Shown: positions 1 through 8,961, numbered from the stretch's first letter. The stretch is 64,000 bases of DNA from Alteriqipengyuania flavescens (GCF_030406725.1 NZ_CP129107.1:2646501-2710500), one strand, 5' to 3'. Program-made: numbers and translations. Notes: a model not told the origin generated them from the sequence alone.

Positions 1-133
1 GATAATTGAACTCGCGCGGCTTTGAAGACAGCGACGCGCAGTGCCAAGTGTTCCCTGGCAGTTTGCCAAGGCCCTTGCTTCAACCGACCGCCTGGTGCAA
101 TCTGTGGCAACACAAACATTTTCGAGACATCCC

Positions 134-841
134 ATGTGTCTGCCTCGATACCTGGTTTTTGCCGTCACACTGGTCGCGCCCGCGATATTCGTCAGCCCCG
201 CAGCCGCCCAGGATATTGGCGGCGGCTTCATTTCGGCCGGGATCGGCAACGCAGGGATCGAGGCGGCAACCATCGCTCTGGAGGACCAGGTTTCCGAACC
301 GGGCCACAGGACTGTCGATGCGCAAGCCCGAACGGAGTTCAACTTCGTCCCGACGGAATCGCAGCGCCGCAGAACTGCCAGTCGCGTCGCGCGAAACCTG
401 GTGCCCGCACCACAGCGTGACGAATTCGCCGCGCAATTCGACGATGATTTCTATGCGATGATCGATGGCGAACTGTCTTACTATGGTCTCTCGACGAACA
501 ATCTCGCCGACACCTATGCGTTCTGGTGGCTGATCGTCTGGGATGCCGCCCATGGAGTTTCCACCGATACTACGCCGGCCCAGGCCCAGGGCGTTCGCGA
601 TCAAGTCGCCGCGGCACTCGTCGAGTCATTCCCCGAAATGTCGGACAGCGACCGCCAGGCAATAAGCGATGAATTCGTTATTCACGCGGTTCTGTTCATG
701 AATGAGCTGGAGGCTTCCGCAGGCGATCCTGCTCGCCTTGCCAATATCAAGTCCAGTGCCCGAAGCGCAGCCATTTCGGTAACGGGAATGGACCCGCTCA
801 ATCTGCGAGTTACCGACGAGGGCTTCCGCCCGATCGATTGA
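134..841 (+). CDS. Secreted protein of unknown function (possibly DUF6683-like)
   Basis: I do not recognise this 235-residue protein with confidence. The start at 134 is chosen because it gives a clean Sec signal peptide: a basic residue at position 5, a hydrophobic core, and an AAA cleavage motif ending near residue 25. The mature part looks helical and soluble. A central segment with a Trp/Tyr-rich stretch (residues ~130-150, containing NLADTYAFWW) resembles what I recall of the DUF6683 family, but this is weak. It is probably exported to the periplasm. An upstream in-frame extension to 41 lacks signal-peptide character at its own N terminus and was not used. The gene converges on tsf with a shared hairpin between them. 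Confidence 0.6.
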   Translation: MCLPRYLVFAVTLVAPAIFVSPAAAQDIGGGFISAGIGNAGIEAATIALEDQVSEPGHRTVDAQARTEFNFVPTESQRRRTASRVARNLVPAPQRDEFAAQFDDDFYAMIDGELSYYGLSTNNLADTYAFWWLIVWDAAHGVSTDTTPAQAQGVRDQVAAALVESFPEMSDSDRQAISDEFVIHAVLFMNELEASAGDPARLANIKSSARSAAISVTGMDPLNLRVTDEGFRPID

Positions 842-879
842 TTCTTACGCGCCTGCGATCTGCTCGCCGGATACGACAA

Positions 880-908
880 CGGCCGGGATGACATCGTCAC
901 CCCGGCCG
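880..908. terminator. Hairpin between converging gene ends
   Basis: Arms at 880-892 and 896-908 form a 13-base stem with one mismatch and a three-base ATC loop. It lies between the stop of the secreted-protein gene and the stop of tsf. There is no strong T tract on either side, so a bidirectional terminator or 3' end-stabilising hairpin is inferred from position and stem strength. Confidence 0.5.
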
Positions 909-934
909 CTCCGTTTGCGCTGTAATCGAAAGGA

Positions 935-1861
935 TCAGCCGCCGACGGCAGCTGCGACTTCGGCTGCGAAGTCGCTCTGTTCCTTTTCGATGCCTTCGCC
1001 GAGCTGGTAGCGGACATAGTCCTTCAGCACGATTTCGTGGCCTGCATCCTTGCCGGCCTTGGCGACGACATCCGAGATCGGGGTCTTGTTGTCGATTACG
1101 AACAGCTGGCTGAGAAGAGCGTTCTCCTTGGCGAACTTCTTGATCGCGCCGTCGACCATCTTTTCCTGCACGTTTTCCGGCTTGCCGCTTTCGGCAGCCT
1201 TTTCGGCAGCGATGGCGCGCTCGCGCTCGATCATCGCGGGGTCGAGGCCGTCAGCGTTCAGCGCCTGCGGGAAAGCGGCGGCGATGTGCATGGCCAGCTG
1301 CTTGCCGAGCGGGATGAGAACGTCTTCACCTGCTTCGCTTTCAAGCGCCACGAGAACGCCGATCTTGCCGAGGTTTTCGGCGGCCGCGTTGTGCATGTAG
1401 GGCACGACAACGCCCTTCGACACTTCGACCGTCTTCATGCGGCGGACCTGCTGGTTCTCGCCGATGGTCGCCACGTTGTCGGTCAGCTTGTCGCCCACGG
1501 TGCCGCCGTCGGGATAGGACGCGGCCTTCAGCGCTTCGACGTCGTCACCGCTCACGGACAGGGCGGCTTCGGTCGTCTTGCGGACGAAGTCCTGGAACTT
1601 GTCGTTCTTGGCGACGAAGTCCGTTTCGGAGTTCACTTCGACGGCAACGCCCTTCGTGCCTTCGACTGCAACGCCGACGAGGCCTTCGGCAGCGGTGCGG
1701 CTGGACTTCTTCTGCGCGGTGGCGAGGCCCTTTGCACGCAGCGCGTCGACGGCGGCTTCGATGTCGCCGTTCGCTTCGGTCAGCGCCTTCTTGGCGTCCA
1801 TCATGCCCGCGCCGGTCTTCTCGCGCAGGGTCTTCACATCGGCGACGGTAAAATCGGCCAT
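935..1861 (-). CDS. tsf: Translation elongation factor Ts
   Basis: EF-Ts is the guanine nucleotide exchange factor for EF-Tu in the cytoplasm. The 308-residue product begins with the N-terminal UBA-like domain (residues ~4-40, with [15 protein letters not shown]) and carries the TDFV motif at residues 80-83 that contacts EF-Tu. The length matches alphaproteobacterial EF-Ts. A Shine-Dalgarno sequence (AAGGA) sits eight bases before the ATG. It follows rpsB by 88 bases in the usual rpsB-tsf operon, with a strong hairpin between the two genes that could set their relative expression. Confidence 0.98.
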   Translation of the reverse strand: MADFTVADVKTLREKTGAGMMDAKKALTEANGDIEAAVDALRAKGLATAQKKSSRTAAEGLVGVAVEGTKGVAVEVNSETDFVAKNDKFQDFVRKTTEAALSVSGDDVEALKAASYPDGGTVGDKLTDNVATIGENQQVRRMKTVEVSKGVVVPYMHNAAAENLGKIGVLVALESEAGEDVLIPLGKQLAMHIAAAFPQALNADGLDPAMIERERAIAAEKAAESGKPENVQEKMVDGAIKKFAKENALLSQLFVIDNKTPISDVVAKAGKDAGHEIVLKDYVRYQLGEGIEKEQSDFAAEVAAAVGG

Positions 1862-1893
1862 GGTTCAAATCCTTCCTGGAATAAAATCGTGGG

Positions 1894-1920
1894 GCGCCGG
1901 GCCGCATCCGGGCCCGGCGC
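1894..1920 (-). promoter_or_regulatory. Intercistronic hairpin between rpsB and tsf
   Basis: A perfect 10-base-pair GC-only inverted repeat (1894-1903 with 1911-1920) surrounds a seven-base loop in the rpsB-tsf gap. In the transcribed (minus) direction it is followed by a short T-rich stretch rather than a proper U tract. It could be an attenuator or an RNA-processing or stability element; the function is inferred from position alone. Confidence 0.5.
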
Positions 1921-1949
1921 GCCGGTAGACGCGTTTTGCGTCAGTTCGA

Positions 1950-2693
1950 TTAAGCGACGGCTTCCTCGGCCGGCGGATTTTCCATCTCGCCTGCCATGCC
2001 GCCCGCGTCGTTGCTGCCGCCCTTGCGCGCCGCTTCGGCGCAGGCTTCGCAGTAAAGGCGGATGGCGCGCGCCGCATCGTCGTTACCCGGGACCGGGAAC
2101 GCGATGCCCGACGGATCGACGTTAGAATCGAGCACGGCGACCACGGGAATGCCGAGGACGTTGGCTTCCTTGATCGCCAGGTCTTCCTTGTTGGCGTCGA
2201 TCACGACCATCACATCGGGCGTACCGCCCATGTCGCGAATGCCGCCAAGCGACATCTGCAGCTTGTCGAGCTCGCGCGTCAGCTGCAGGACTTCCTTCTT
2301 GGTCAGGCCGCTGGTGTCCCCGCCGAGCTGCTCTTCGAGCGTCTTCATGCGGCGGATCGACTGCGAAATCGTCTTCCAGTTGGTGAGCATGCCGCCCAGC
2401 CAGCGGTGGTTGACGAAGTGCTGGCCGCTCATGCGGGCAGCTTCGGCGATCGGTTCCTGCGCCTGGCGCTTGGTGCCGACGAACAGGACCTTGCCACCGG
2501 CGTTGGCGGTGGAGCTGATGAAGTCGAGCGCGCGTGCGAACAGCGGCACGGTCTGCGACAGGTCGATGATGTGAACACCGTTGCGGGCGCCGAAGATATA
2601 CGGCTTCATCCGCGGGTTCCAGCGGTGCGTCTGGTGGCCGAAGTGTGCGCCGGCCTCGATCAATTGCTGCATGGTGACGGTAGGTGCCGCCAT
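1950..2693 (-). CDS. rpsB: 30S ribosomal protein S2
   Basis: Ribosomal protein S2, a structural component of the small subunit needed for S1 binding. The 247-residue product shows the conserved start region ([20 protein letters not shown]) and the IIDLSQT and MTNWKTI segments of the S2 family. The start at 2693 has a good ribosome-binding site (GGAAGGA, eight to ten bases upstream); a longer in-frame version beginning at 2804 would add residues absent from S2 proteins. It is the first gene of the rpsB-tsf unit and has a long leader in which S2 could autoregulate. Confidence 0.98.
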   Translation of the reverse strand: MAAPTVTMQQLIEAGAHFGHQTHRWNPRMKPYIFGARNGVHIIDLSQTVPLFARALDFISSTANAGGKVLFVGTKRQAQEPIAEAARMSGQHFVNHRWLGGMLTNWKTISQSIRRMKTLEEQLGGDTSGLTKKEVLQLTRELDKLQMSLGGIRDMGGTPDVMVVIDANKEDLAIKEANVLGIPVVAVLDSNVDPSGIAFPVPGNDDAARAIRLYCEACAEAARKGGSNDAGGMAGEMENPPAEEAVA

Positions 2694-3069
2694 AATAGAA
2701 TTCCTTCCGGTTGTGCCTCTGGGAAGCTGGAACCGCGCTGCGGAGATCCCGCGTGCGGCACCGGTATGGGCGCTTCCCATGTGGATTTGCCTCTCGCCGG
2801 ACACGACCGTGACCGACCGGGCGAGCGCGCAGTTAGCGATTCACTCCGCGAAAATCCAGCCCTTTCGTGCAGCGAACGCCCATGCGCACTACCGAAGCGG
2901 AACATTTCCTGAAAAAGCGCTTGACCGCGCCGCCCCGATGAGGAACATATAGAGAACAGAATGGGTCGTCAGTTCCGTGCCGGGAACCGATAGCACCGAT
3001 CAGGGGTTTTCCACAAGTGTTCCACAGGTCGCCAACAGGCCTCGCGAACCGAATTCGAAAGTTCGAGCC
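2694..3069. promoter_or_regulatory. Divergent intergenic region of rpsB
   Basis: These 376 bases separate rpsB from a small plus-strand gene. The rpsB side would be a long 5' leader; it includes a short inverted repeat near 2766-2780 (ATGGG paired with CCCAT). On the plus strand a possible promoter is TTGACC at 2921-2926 with an AT-rich hexamer ACATAT at 2945-2950. A sequence at 3007-3015 fits the loose DnaA-box consensus. No open frame in this stretch looks coding. Confidence 0.35.
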
Positions 3070-3342
3070 ATGATGACATTCACGATCTCGCTAGTTCTTC
3101 TCGCAATCGCCGCCGTATCGCTCGGCGTGATCGGCACGTCGCTGCGCAACGCCATGGCGATTGCCGGCGAATTGCGCGGCAAGCTTGCCGATCTCGATGC
3201 GAAGGAAGCGCTCGCCTACCGGCTCAAAACCTGCGGCCAATCCGAATTTCGGCCCGAACTGCGGCAGCCGATGCATCGCAGGGCCCCGGTCAGCGCGCCG
3301 CGCCGCCGGACTAGCTACGGTCGGCGCTGCGTCCACGCTTGA
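3070..3342 (+). CDS. Small single-pass membrane protein, unknown
   Basis: A 90-residue product I do not recognise. Residues ~2-24 form one hydrophobic segment, followed by a charged helical stretch (ELRGKLADLDAKEALAYRL) and a basic Arg/Pro-rich tail. The start at 3070 places the hydrophobic segment at the very N terminus; an upstream in-frame Met at 2977 adds a hydrophilic leader and is less likely. The 3' end overlaps the 3' end of pssA by 32 bases in convergent orientation. The ribosome-binding site is weak, so this could also be a chance frame. Confidence 0.45.
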   Translation: MMTFTISLVLLAIAAVSLGVIGTSLRNAMAIAGELRGKLADLDAKEALAYRLKTCGQSEFRPELRQPMHRRAPVSAPRRRTSYGRRCVHA

Positions 3343-4123
3343 GCTTGCGGTAACGCCACAAGGCCCACGGCATCAGTGCCAGGTAACCGATGCAGATAAC
3401 CGCCAGCGTCCACCACGGCTCGGTGAGCAGCGCGGCAAACAGGATCCCGACCAGCGCGATCGCTTCCAGCCGGAAATTGCGACGCGGGCGCAGCGAAGCC
3501 CAGCTGGGCGTCGCCATGTTGGAAATCATCAGGAACGCGATGACGGCCACCCATCCCGCGACAAGGATGGGCTCTCGGAACAGCTCTTCCCCCGTGGCCA
3601 GCCAGATATAAGCGGGCAGGAAGGCAAGCCCCGCCCCCACCGGTGCGGGCACGCCGGTCAGGAAGCCTAGGCTCTTATGCGGCTGGTCGTCCATGTCGAT
3701 CTGCGCGTTGAAGCGCGCCAGGCGCAAGGCGCAACAAATCGCGAAGGCGAGCGCGGCGAACCAGCCGACCCGCGGCAGGTCGTCGAGCGCCCACAGGAAC
3801 AGGATCAATGCCGGCGCCATGCCGAAGCTGAGCGAATCGGCGAGGCTGTCGAGCTCGGCTCCGAACCGCGACTGCGCGTTCAGGAGCCGCGCCACCCGGC
3901 CGTCGATCCCGTCGAGCACGCCTGCAAGGATGATCGCGAACAGCGACATCTGCCAGTTGCCCTCGATCGCGAAGCGTATGCCGGTGAGGCCAGAACACAG
4001 CGCCGCCGCCGTTATCGCGTTGGGCATGACGGAGCGCAGGGAGAGGCCGCGCCCCTGCCCCTTCACGCTCACTTTCTCGCCGACACCGCCGCGCGGCCCG
4101 AACGGTCCGCCGGCTTCGCTCAC
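3311..4123 (-). CDS. pssA: CDP-diacylglycerol--serine O-phosphatidyltransferase
   Basis: Transfers phosphatidyl from CDP-diacylglycerol to L-serine, making phosphatidylserine at the inner membrane. The 270-residue protein carries the complete CDP-alcohol phosphatidyltransferase motif (DGIDGRVAR, then G, D and D at the expected spacing in [10 protein letters not shown]) followed by several membrane segments. The start is a GTG overlapping the psd stop by four bases (GTGA), so translation is probably coupled to psd, whose product decarboxylates the phosphatidylserine formed here. Type II PssA proteins have this length. Confidence 0.95.
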   Translation of the reverse strand: MSEAGGPFGPRGGVGEKVSVKGQGRGLSLRSVMPNAITAAALCSGLTGIRFAIEGNWQMSLFAIILAGVLDGIDGRVARLLNAQSRFGAELDSLADSLSFGMAPALILFLWALDDLPRVGWFAALAFAICCALRLARFNAQIDMDDQPHKSLGFLTGVPAPVGAGLAFLPAYIWLATGEELFREPILVAGWVAVIAFLMISNMATPSWASLRPRRNFRLEAIALVGILFAALLTEPWWTLAVICIGYLALMPWALWRYRKLKRGRSADRS

Positions 4124-4872
4124 TGGGAAATACCTTCGATCATGGGGGTAGAACCGATGCGGGCCAGAACCGTTTCCCCGGCCACCATCTTCTGTCCCAG
4201 CATCACCGCAGGCTCCGTGCCCGCAGGCAGGTAGACATCGACCCTGCTGCCGAAACGAATCAGGCCGACGCGCTGGCCCACCGCCACCGTGTCGCCCGGT
4301 TTCACGAACGGAATGATCCGCCGCGCCACGAGCCCGGCAATCTGGGTGAAGCCGACCATCGTCCCGTCGTTACGCTCGACCAGAATATGCTGGCGCTCGT
4401 TCTCCTCGCTCGCCTTGTCGAGGTCGGCGTTCATGAACTTCCCCGGCACATAGACCAGCCGGCGGATCGTGCCGCCGATGGGCGTGCGGTTGATGTGGAC
4501 ATCGAACACGCTCATGAAAATGGAAACCCGCGTCACCTCGCCATGCGGCAGGCCCACCGCGCCGGTTCCGTCATCCACCAGCAGTTCGCGCGGCGGCACG
4601 ACCTTGCCGATCAGCGTGACCTGCCCGTCGGCCGGAGAGACGATCGCATCGCTTTCCTGCGGCACGACGCGTTCGGGATCGCGGAAGAAGGCGAACACGC
4701 CCGCCGAGAAAGCCAGCAGCGGCCAGCCGACGATCTCCCAGCCCAGGATCAGGAGGAAGAACAGCGAGACGGCGAGCGCGATGACACCGTATTTGCGGCC
4801 TTCGGGATGGATCGGCGGGAAACGCCATTCCACGTCCCCGCGGCCGCGATTGTCGAGAATTTCACCTGCCAT
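4120..4872 (-). CDS. psd: Phosphatidylserine decarboxylase proenzyme
   Basis: Makes phosphatidylethanolamine from phosphatidylserine. The 250-residue protein is of the short class: a hydrophobic N-terminal region (residues ~28-62), the SPADG motif at 79-83, [13 protein letters not shown] at 119-131, and a Gly-Ser pair at 208-209 (IRFGSRVD) where self-cleavage would give the pyruvoyl group on the alpha chain. The final FGS in place of the LGST of the long class is normal for this class. It is translationally coupled to pssA, so both steps of PE synthesis are made together. Confidence 0.95.
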   Translation of the reverse strand: MAGEILDNRGRGDVEWRFPPIHPEGRKYGVIALAVSLFFLLILGWEIVGWPLLAFSAGVFAFFRDPERVVPQESDAIVSPADGQVTLIGKVVPPRELLVDDGTGAVGLPHGEVTRVSIFMSVFDVHINRTPIGGTIRRLVYVPGKFMNADLDKASEENERQHILVERNDGTMVGFTQIAGLVARRIIPFVKPGDTVAVGQRVGLIRFGSRVDVYLPAGTEPAVMLGQKMVAGETVLARIGSTPMIEGISQ

Positions 4873-4923
4873 CGAAGCTGCCTAGGCCGCGGCGGGCGCT
4901 GTCACAACCCATGCGCGCGCCCT

Positions 4924-6054
4924 TCACCCGACCTTCTCGACGAAGACGGTGCCGGCCGAATAGCCCGCACCGAAGCTGCAGATCAGACCCTTGTCACCCG
5001 CGGCGAGATCCTCGCTATGTTTGTGAAATGCGATGATCGAGCCTGCGCTGGAAGTGTTTCCGTAGGTATCGAGCACCGTCGGGCTCTCGTCCTCGCTCGC
5101 CTCGTGGCCCAGGACGCGCTGCGCGATCAGGCGGTTCATGCCCGCATTCGCCTGGTGCAGCCACAGCCGCCTGAGGCCCTGCGCGTCGATATCCAGCCGC
5201 TCCGCCTCGTCCACGATCATCTGCGCGACCATGGGGACCACTTCCTTGAAGACCTTGCGGCCTTCCTGCACGAACAGCTTGTCCGCCGTGCCTTCCGTTT
5301 CGGGCGTGGCGCGATTGAGGAAGCCGAAATTGTTGCGGATGTTGTTGCTGAAGACCGTCTTCAGCCGCGTACCGAGGATTTCCCAGTGTTCGGCCGGGGC
5401 CATCGCGCGGTCTTCCACCAGCACGGCAGTCGCCACGTCGCCGAAGATGAAATGGCTGTCCCGGTCGCGCCAGTTGAGGTGCCCGCTCGTGATTTCCGGG
5501 CTCACCACCAGCACGCTGCGAGCGTTGCCGGCGCGGATATAGTCGGCCGCCGTCTGGATGCCGAAAGTGGCGGAAGAGCACGCGACGTTCATGTCGAAGC
5601 CGAAGCCGTCGATGCCCAGCGCCTGCTGGATCTCGATCGCCATCGCGGGATAGGGGCGCTGCATGTTGGATGCCGCGCACAGGACGGCATCGACATCCTC
5701 CGGCTTCCGTCCGGCGCGCTCCAGCGCCTCGCGCGCGGCCTTCACGCCGATTTCGGCCATGATCGACAGCTCGTCGTCACCGCGCTCGTCCCACCGGGGC
5801 GCCATGGTCGCCGTGTCGAGGACCGCGGCCTTCGCCATGACGTGGCGCGACTTGATGCCGCTCGCCTTCTCGATGAAACCGACGGAGCTGGGCTGCAATT
5901 CCTCCACCTCGCCCGCCTCGATCGCGGCGGCGTTGGCGGCGTTGAATTCCTCGACGTAGCGGTTGAAGCTTTCCACCAGCTCTTCGTTGCTTATGCTTTC
6001 GGCGGGGGTGAACAGGCCGGTGGCGCTGATCACGGGGCAATGCGTGTATTCCAT
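4924..6054 (-). CDS. Beta-ketoacyl-ACP synthase III family protein (second KAS III)
   Basis: A thiolase-fold condensing enzyme of 376 residues. The catalytic triad is intact: Cys159 in NVACSSATFG, His300 in WLHQANAGM, and Asn333 in YGNTSSAG. It is about 50 residues longer than typical FabH, mainly through an insertion near residues 25-60 before the conserved G-I region. A canonical FabH is encoded at 58872-59843, so this paralogue is probably not the main initiator of fatty acid synthesis; a role in a specialised acyl condensation is possible. It lies 51 bases upstream of psd on the same strand, suggesting a link to membrane lipid synthesis. The substrate is unknown. Confidence 0.85.
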   Translation of the reverse strand: MEYTHCPVISATGLFTPAESISNEELVESFNRYVEEFNAANAAAIEAGEVEELQPSSVGFIEKASGIKSRHVMAKAAVLDTATMAPRWDERGDDELSIMAEIGVKAAREALERAGRKPEDVDAVLCAASNMQRPYPAMAIEIQQALGIDGFGFDMNVACSSATFGIQTAADYIRAGNARSVLVVSPEITSGHLNWRDRDSHFIFGDVATAVLVEDRAMAPAEHWEILGTRLKTVFSNNIRNNFGFLNRATPETEGTADKLFVQEGRKVFKEVVPMVAQMIVDEAERLDIDAQGLRRLWLHQANAGMNRLIAQRVLGHEASEDESPTVLDTYGNTSSAGSIIAFHKHSEDLAAGDKGLICSFGAGYSAGTVFVEKVG

Positions 6055-6219
6055 GGCAGCGATCTAGGCCCATGGCGGCGATCCGGCAACTGCGAAGCGG
6101 GCCATTGACACGGCCCCACCCCTTCGCCAAAGGGGCGCCTCTCGGCAGGGACGCGGCGGCGATTTGCTTGGCGCTGCTCCCGTATCCAGGGCGGATTTTC
6201 CGCCACCGGGCCATGGTGT

Positions 6220-6305
6220 GGACAGGTGGCCGAGTGGTTAAAGGCAGCAGACTGTAAATCTGCCCGCGCAAGCGTACGCTGGTTCGAATCCAGCCCTGTC
6301 CACCA
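6220..6305 (+). tRNA. tRNA-Tyr(GTA)
   Basis: An 86-base tRNA with a class II long variable arm. The acceptor stem pairs GGACAGG with CCTGTCC, the anticodon loop CTGTAAA gives GTA, the T-loop is TTCGAATC, and CCA is encoded (6303-6305). The last 19 bases of the tRNA plus six bases beyond are copied 153 bases downstream. Confidence 0.97.
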
Positions 6306-6464
6306 CCGGCCTCCATCAGATCTGGCACAACCGTCCCAGGGCACAAGGTCCGCGCGAACCAGCGTACGGTTCCTGCGCAGCACGAACACGCTGGGCCGGT
6401 TTCGGAGCGAAGCGGAGGCGGCGCTGCGAAGCGGCGTCCAATCCAGCCCTGTCCACCACCGGCC
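6287..6464 (+). repeat. tRNA-Tyr 3'-end direct repeat with enclosed 128-bp element
   Basis: A perfect 25-base direct repeat (6287-6311 and 6440-6464) starts inside the T-loop of tRNA-Tyr at AATCC and runs six bases past the encoded CCA. The 128 bases between the copies contain a 14-base sequence at 6355-6368 that is the exact reverse complement of 6273-6286 in the same tRNA (variable arm end plus 5' side of the T-arm). Just before the second copy is a stem CGCTGC-GAA-GCGGCG (6422-6436, one wobble pair). There is no coding frame of interest inside. The same layout follows tRNA-Pro(GGG) at 31237-31402. Confidence 0.85.
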
Positions 6465-6517
6465 CTTCCCCTTCCCGCCTATCGCTGGCAAAGGCGCCCG
6501 CGAAAGGACTTCGCATC

Positions 6518-7312
6518 ATGGCAAAGAGCGGCAAGAGGGCCCTGCGCGGCCGCGCAGGGCGCAACCAGGGCGGGCGTGGCAGCGGCCGGGCTTCCAGCGG
6601 GGCGACGCGCCTGTGGGGCCACCACGCCGTGGAAGCGGCTCTCAAGAACCCCGCCCGCCAGCACCGCAAGCTGTGGGCGACGCGCGATGCGATCGCCCGG
6701 CTCGACGGCGAACTGCCCGAGGACTTCACCGTCGAATACGCCGATGTGATCGACCTCGCGCGGCTGGTGGCCAAGGATGCACCGCACCAGGGGCTGGTGC
6801 TGGATTGCGAGCCGCTTGACGACCTCCATCTCGACGAAGTGCTGCACGACGGGCCGGAGCGCCCGATCCTCGTGCTCGACCAGGTGACCGATCCGCATAA
6901 TGTCGGTGCGATCCTGCGGTCCGCCGCCGCGTTCGACGCTGCCGCCATCGTCACGCAGGACCGCCACGCCCCGCCCGAATCCGGCGCGCTCGCCAAGGCA
7001 GCCTCCGGCGCGCTGGAAACCGTGCCGTGGGTCCGCGTGGTCAACCTCTCGCGCGCGCTGGACGAAATGGCGGAGGCCGGGTTCTGGCGCATCGGCCTTG
7101 CCGGCGAGGCGGACGCGACGCTGGCCGAAGCCCTGCCCGATGCCGGCAAGGTCGCGCTGGTCCTCGGCGCGGAAGGCCCGGGCATGCGCTCCAATGTCGG
7201 TCAGCACTGCGATGCCCTCGTCCGGCTGCCGATCAGTGCGGCGATGGAGAGCCTGAACGTTTCCAATGCCGCCGCGATTGCATTATACGCCGTGGCGACA
7301 CGCGGCGGCTGA
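6518..7312 (+). CDS. rlmB: 23S rRNA (guanosine(2251)-2'-O)-methyltransferase RlmB
   Basis: A SpoU/TrmH-family methyltransferase that 2'-O-methylates G2251 in the peptidyl-transferase P loop of 23S rRNA. The 264-residue product starts with a basic, disordered N-terminal tail (Lys/Arg/Gly-rich, residues 1-28), followed by the substrate-binding domain (from WGHHAVEAAL) and the trefoil-knot SAM-binding domain. The family motifs are present: VTDPHNVGAILRSAAAF, VLGAEGPGM and PISAAMESLNVSNAAAI. The basic tail is common in alphaproteobacterial versions. It stands alone after the tRNA-Tyr element. Confidence 0.93.
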   Translation: MAKSGKRALRGRAGRNQGGRGSGRASSGATRLWGHHAVEAALKNPARQHRKLWATRDAIARLDGELPEDFTVEYADVIDLARLVAKDAPHQGLVLDCEPLDDLHLDEVLHDGPERPILVLDQVTDPHNVGAILRSAAAFDAAAIVTQDRHAPPESGALAKAASGALETVPWVRVVNLSRALDEMAEAGFWRIGLAGEADATLAEALPDAGKVALVLGAEGPGMRSNVGQHCDALVRLPISAAMESLNVSNAAAIALYAVATRGG

Positions 7313-7346
7313 CGGGCAGCGGGCCGCCGAATACGGGGGTCTTTCG

Positions 7347-8429
7347 ATGCATTTTTCCAACCTGCGCCGCATCGCCGGCGTCTCGCTCGCCTGCGCGGGC
7401 GCCGCGCTGCTTTCCGGTTGCTTCATGGTGCCCGGCCAGTTCGAAAGCGAAATGGAGCTGATGGCCGACGGCAGCTTCACCTATTCCTACGACGGCGAAG
7501 TTACCTTGCTCGGCCTGACCGAGCTCGCCGGGTCCGGCCCGTTTTCTCGCGGCAGCGCCGCAGACGTCGACCTCGACGAGCCATGTTACGATTATTCGTG
7601 GGAAACCGAGGATGCGATGGAAGAGGCCGCCGCTGTAGAGGCCGACGCAGCAGCGGAGGCCCTTGCCGAAGCCGATGTCGAAGAGGCCGCCGAGCCGATG
7701 GAAGGCAGCGCGGCATCGCCCGGGACGAACGCCACGATCATGGCGCCGCGGGTTACGACCCAAGCGGTCGAATCGGTCGACTACAGTTGGGAAGACAGCC
7801 GCATCGAACGCGAATGCACCGCCGAGGAACTAGCGGACCGCAAGGACAGCGCCGAACGCGCGAAGGAGCGCCGCGAGCGCGAGGCCAAGCAGATGGCGGC
7901 GCTGTTTGGCGGCATCGACCCCACCGATCCGGACGCGGGCAACAAGATCGCCGAACGCCTGCGGCGCCAGTACGGCTGGGAAAAGGTCGACTACACCGGC
8001 AACGGCAAGTTCGACATCGAATACCGCGTGTCCAGCCGCATGACCCACGACTTCGCCTTCCCGATGGTGGAAGGCATGACCGCTGCCCAGCCGTTCCTTT
8101 ATGCCTATCGCCGCGACGGTGCGGTGCGGATCGATGCACCGGGCCTCGCGGTCAACCAGGCCTCGCCCTACCCCGGCAATTCCATGGGCATGGGTGGCAT
8201 CAACCTGCTCGCCTTCGCGATCGCCATGGACAGCGACGGCGGCGACAGCGAGGAACTGATCGAAGGCATTGGCAATATCGGCGGCACCTTCACTCTGATT
8301 ACCGATGGCGAGGTACTGGCCAACAACACGGACGAAGGGTTCGAGCGCATGGACGACGGCCGCCGCCGCATGGTGTGGACGCTGGACGCGACTTCCAAGG
8401 TCGCCCCGATGGCGCTCATCGGGCTGTAA
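7347..8429 (+). CDS. Acidic lipoprotein of unknown function
   Basis: I do not recognise the family. The start at 7347 gives a lipoprotein signal (residues ~1-24) with lipobox LLSGC, so the mature protein is probably membrane-anchored through its N-terminal Cys. After a short domain that begins FESEMELMADGSFTYSYDGE there is an Ala/Glu-rich low-complexity segment (residues ~90-130), then a charged helical stretch (residues ~170-205, ERAKERREREAKQMAALFGG), then a C-terminal domain with beta-strand-like sequence ending in MVWTLDATSKVAPMALIGL. The total is 360 residues. An upstream in-frame Met overlapping rlmB at 7266 is not supported by a signal peptide. A strong terminator follows. Confidence 0.8.
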   Translation: MHFSNLRRIAGVSLACAGAALLSGCFMVPGQFESEMELMADGSFTYSYDGEVTLLGLTELAGSGPFSRGSAADVDLDEPCYDYSWETEDAMEEAAAVEADAAAEALAEADVEEAAEPMEGSAASPGTNATIMAPRVTTQAVESVDYSWEDSRIERECTAEELADRKDSAERAKERREREAKQMAALFGGIDPTDPDAGNKIAERLRRQYGWEKVDYTGNGKFDIEYRVSSRMTHDFAFPMVEGMTAAQPFLYAYRRDGAVRIDAPGLAVNQASPYPGNSMGMGGINLLAFAIAMDSDGGDSEELIEGIGNIGGTFTLITDGEVLANNTDEGFERMDDGRRRMVWTLDATSKVAPMALIGL

Positions 8430-8452
8430 GCCACACGGCCTTCAAGCCAAAG

Positions 8453-8490
8453 AAAAGGGCCGCCCCGGTCACCCCGGAGCGGCCCTTTTT
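8453..8490. terminator. Bidirectional rho-independent terminator
   Basis: A 16-base-pair stem with one mismatch (8453-8468 with 8474-8489) and loop TCACC. The arms begin with A4 and end with T5, so the hairpin has a U tract in both directions. It ends the lipoprotein gene on the plus strand and hup on the minus strand. Confidence 0.9.
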
Positions 8491-8524
8491 CATGCCGGCG
8501 CCATGAGGCGCTGCGCGGTGCGAA

Positions 8525-8800
8525 TCAGTTGTTGACTGCGTCCTTCAGGCCCTTGCCGGCCTTGAACTTCGGCTGCTTCGACGCCTTGATCGTCATCGGC
8601 TCGCCGGTGCGCGGGTTGCGGCCGGTGCTGGCCTTGCGCTTGGCGACGGAGAAGCTGCCGAAACCGACCAGGCGAACTTCGTCACCCTTGGCGAGCGAGT
8701 TCTGGATGGCGTCGAACACGCCTTCCACCGCCTTGGTCGCGTCGTTGCGCGAAAGGCCGCTCGAATCCGCGACGGCGCCAATCAGGTCATTCTTGTTCAT
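8525..8800 (-). CDS. hup: DNA-binding protein HU
   Basis: A nucleoid-associated protein that binds and bends DNA without strong sequence preference. The 91-residue product has the complete HU fold, including GFGSFSVAKRKASTGRNPRTG, the signature spanning the beta-arm. It is a typical HU rather than IHF: the second bacterial histone-like gene in the window, ihfA, is at 58462-58758. It lies downstream of lon on the same strand, the usual lon-hup order, but with about 200 bases between them, so it probably has its own promoter in 8801-9007. Confidence 0.97.
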   Translation of the reverse strand: MNKNDLIGAVADSSGLSRNDATKAVEGVFDAIQNSLAKGDEVRLVGFGSFSVAKRKASTGRNPRTGEPMTIKASKQPKFKAGKGLKDAVNN

Positions 8801-8961
8801 GTTGGAAGTATCCCCTGGATAGATTTTCTAATTGAATGTCGCGGCGTGTGAATCGCCGCGTCCGGAGCGGGATACAAGGCGCTTTTGGCCCCGCTGGCAA
8901 GGGCTATCGGGGCGCATTAACTGCATTTCGGCGCATTTTTACGGATAGGCGACGCGCCAAC

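Noticed and set aside
3007-3015. A sequence matching the loose DnaA-box consensus.
   Set aside because: Only one clear match, no cluster or AT-rich unwinding region, and no replication-origin genes nearby.
4387-6108. A 573-codon open frame opposite psd and the KAS III-like gene.
   Set aside because: Covers two recognised genes on the opposite strand and its product has no recognisable domain.
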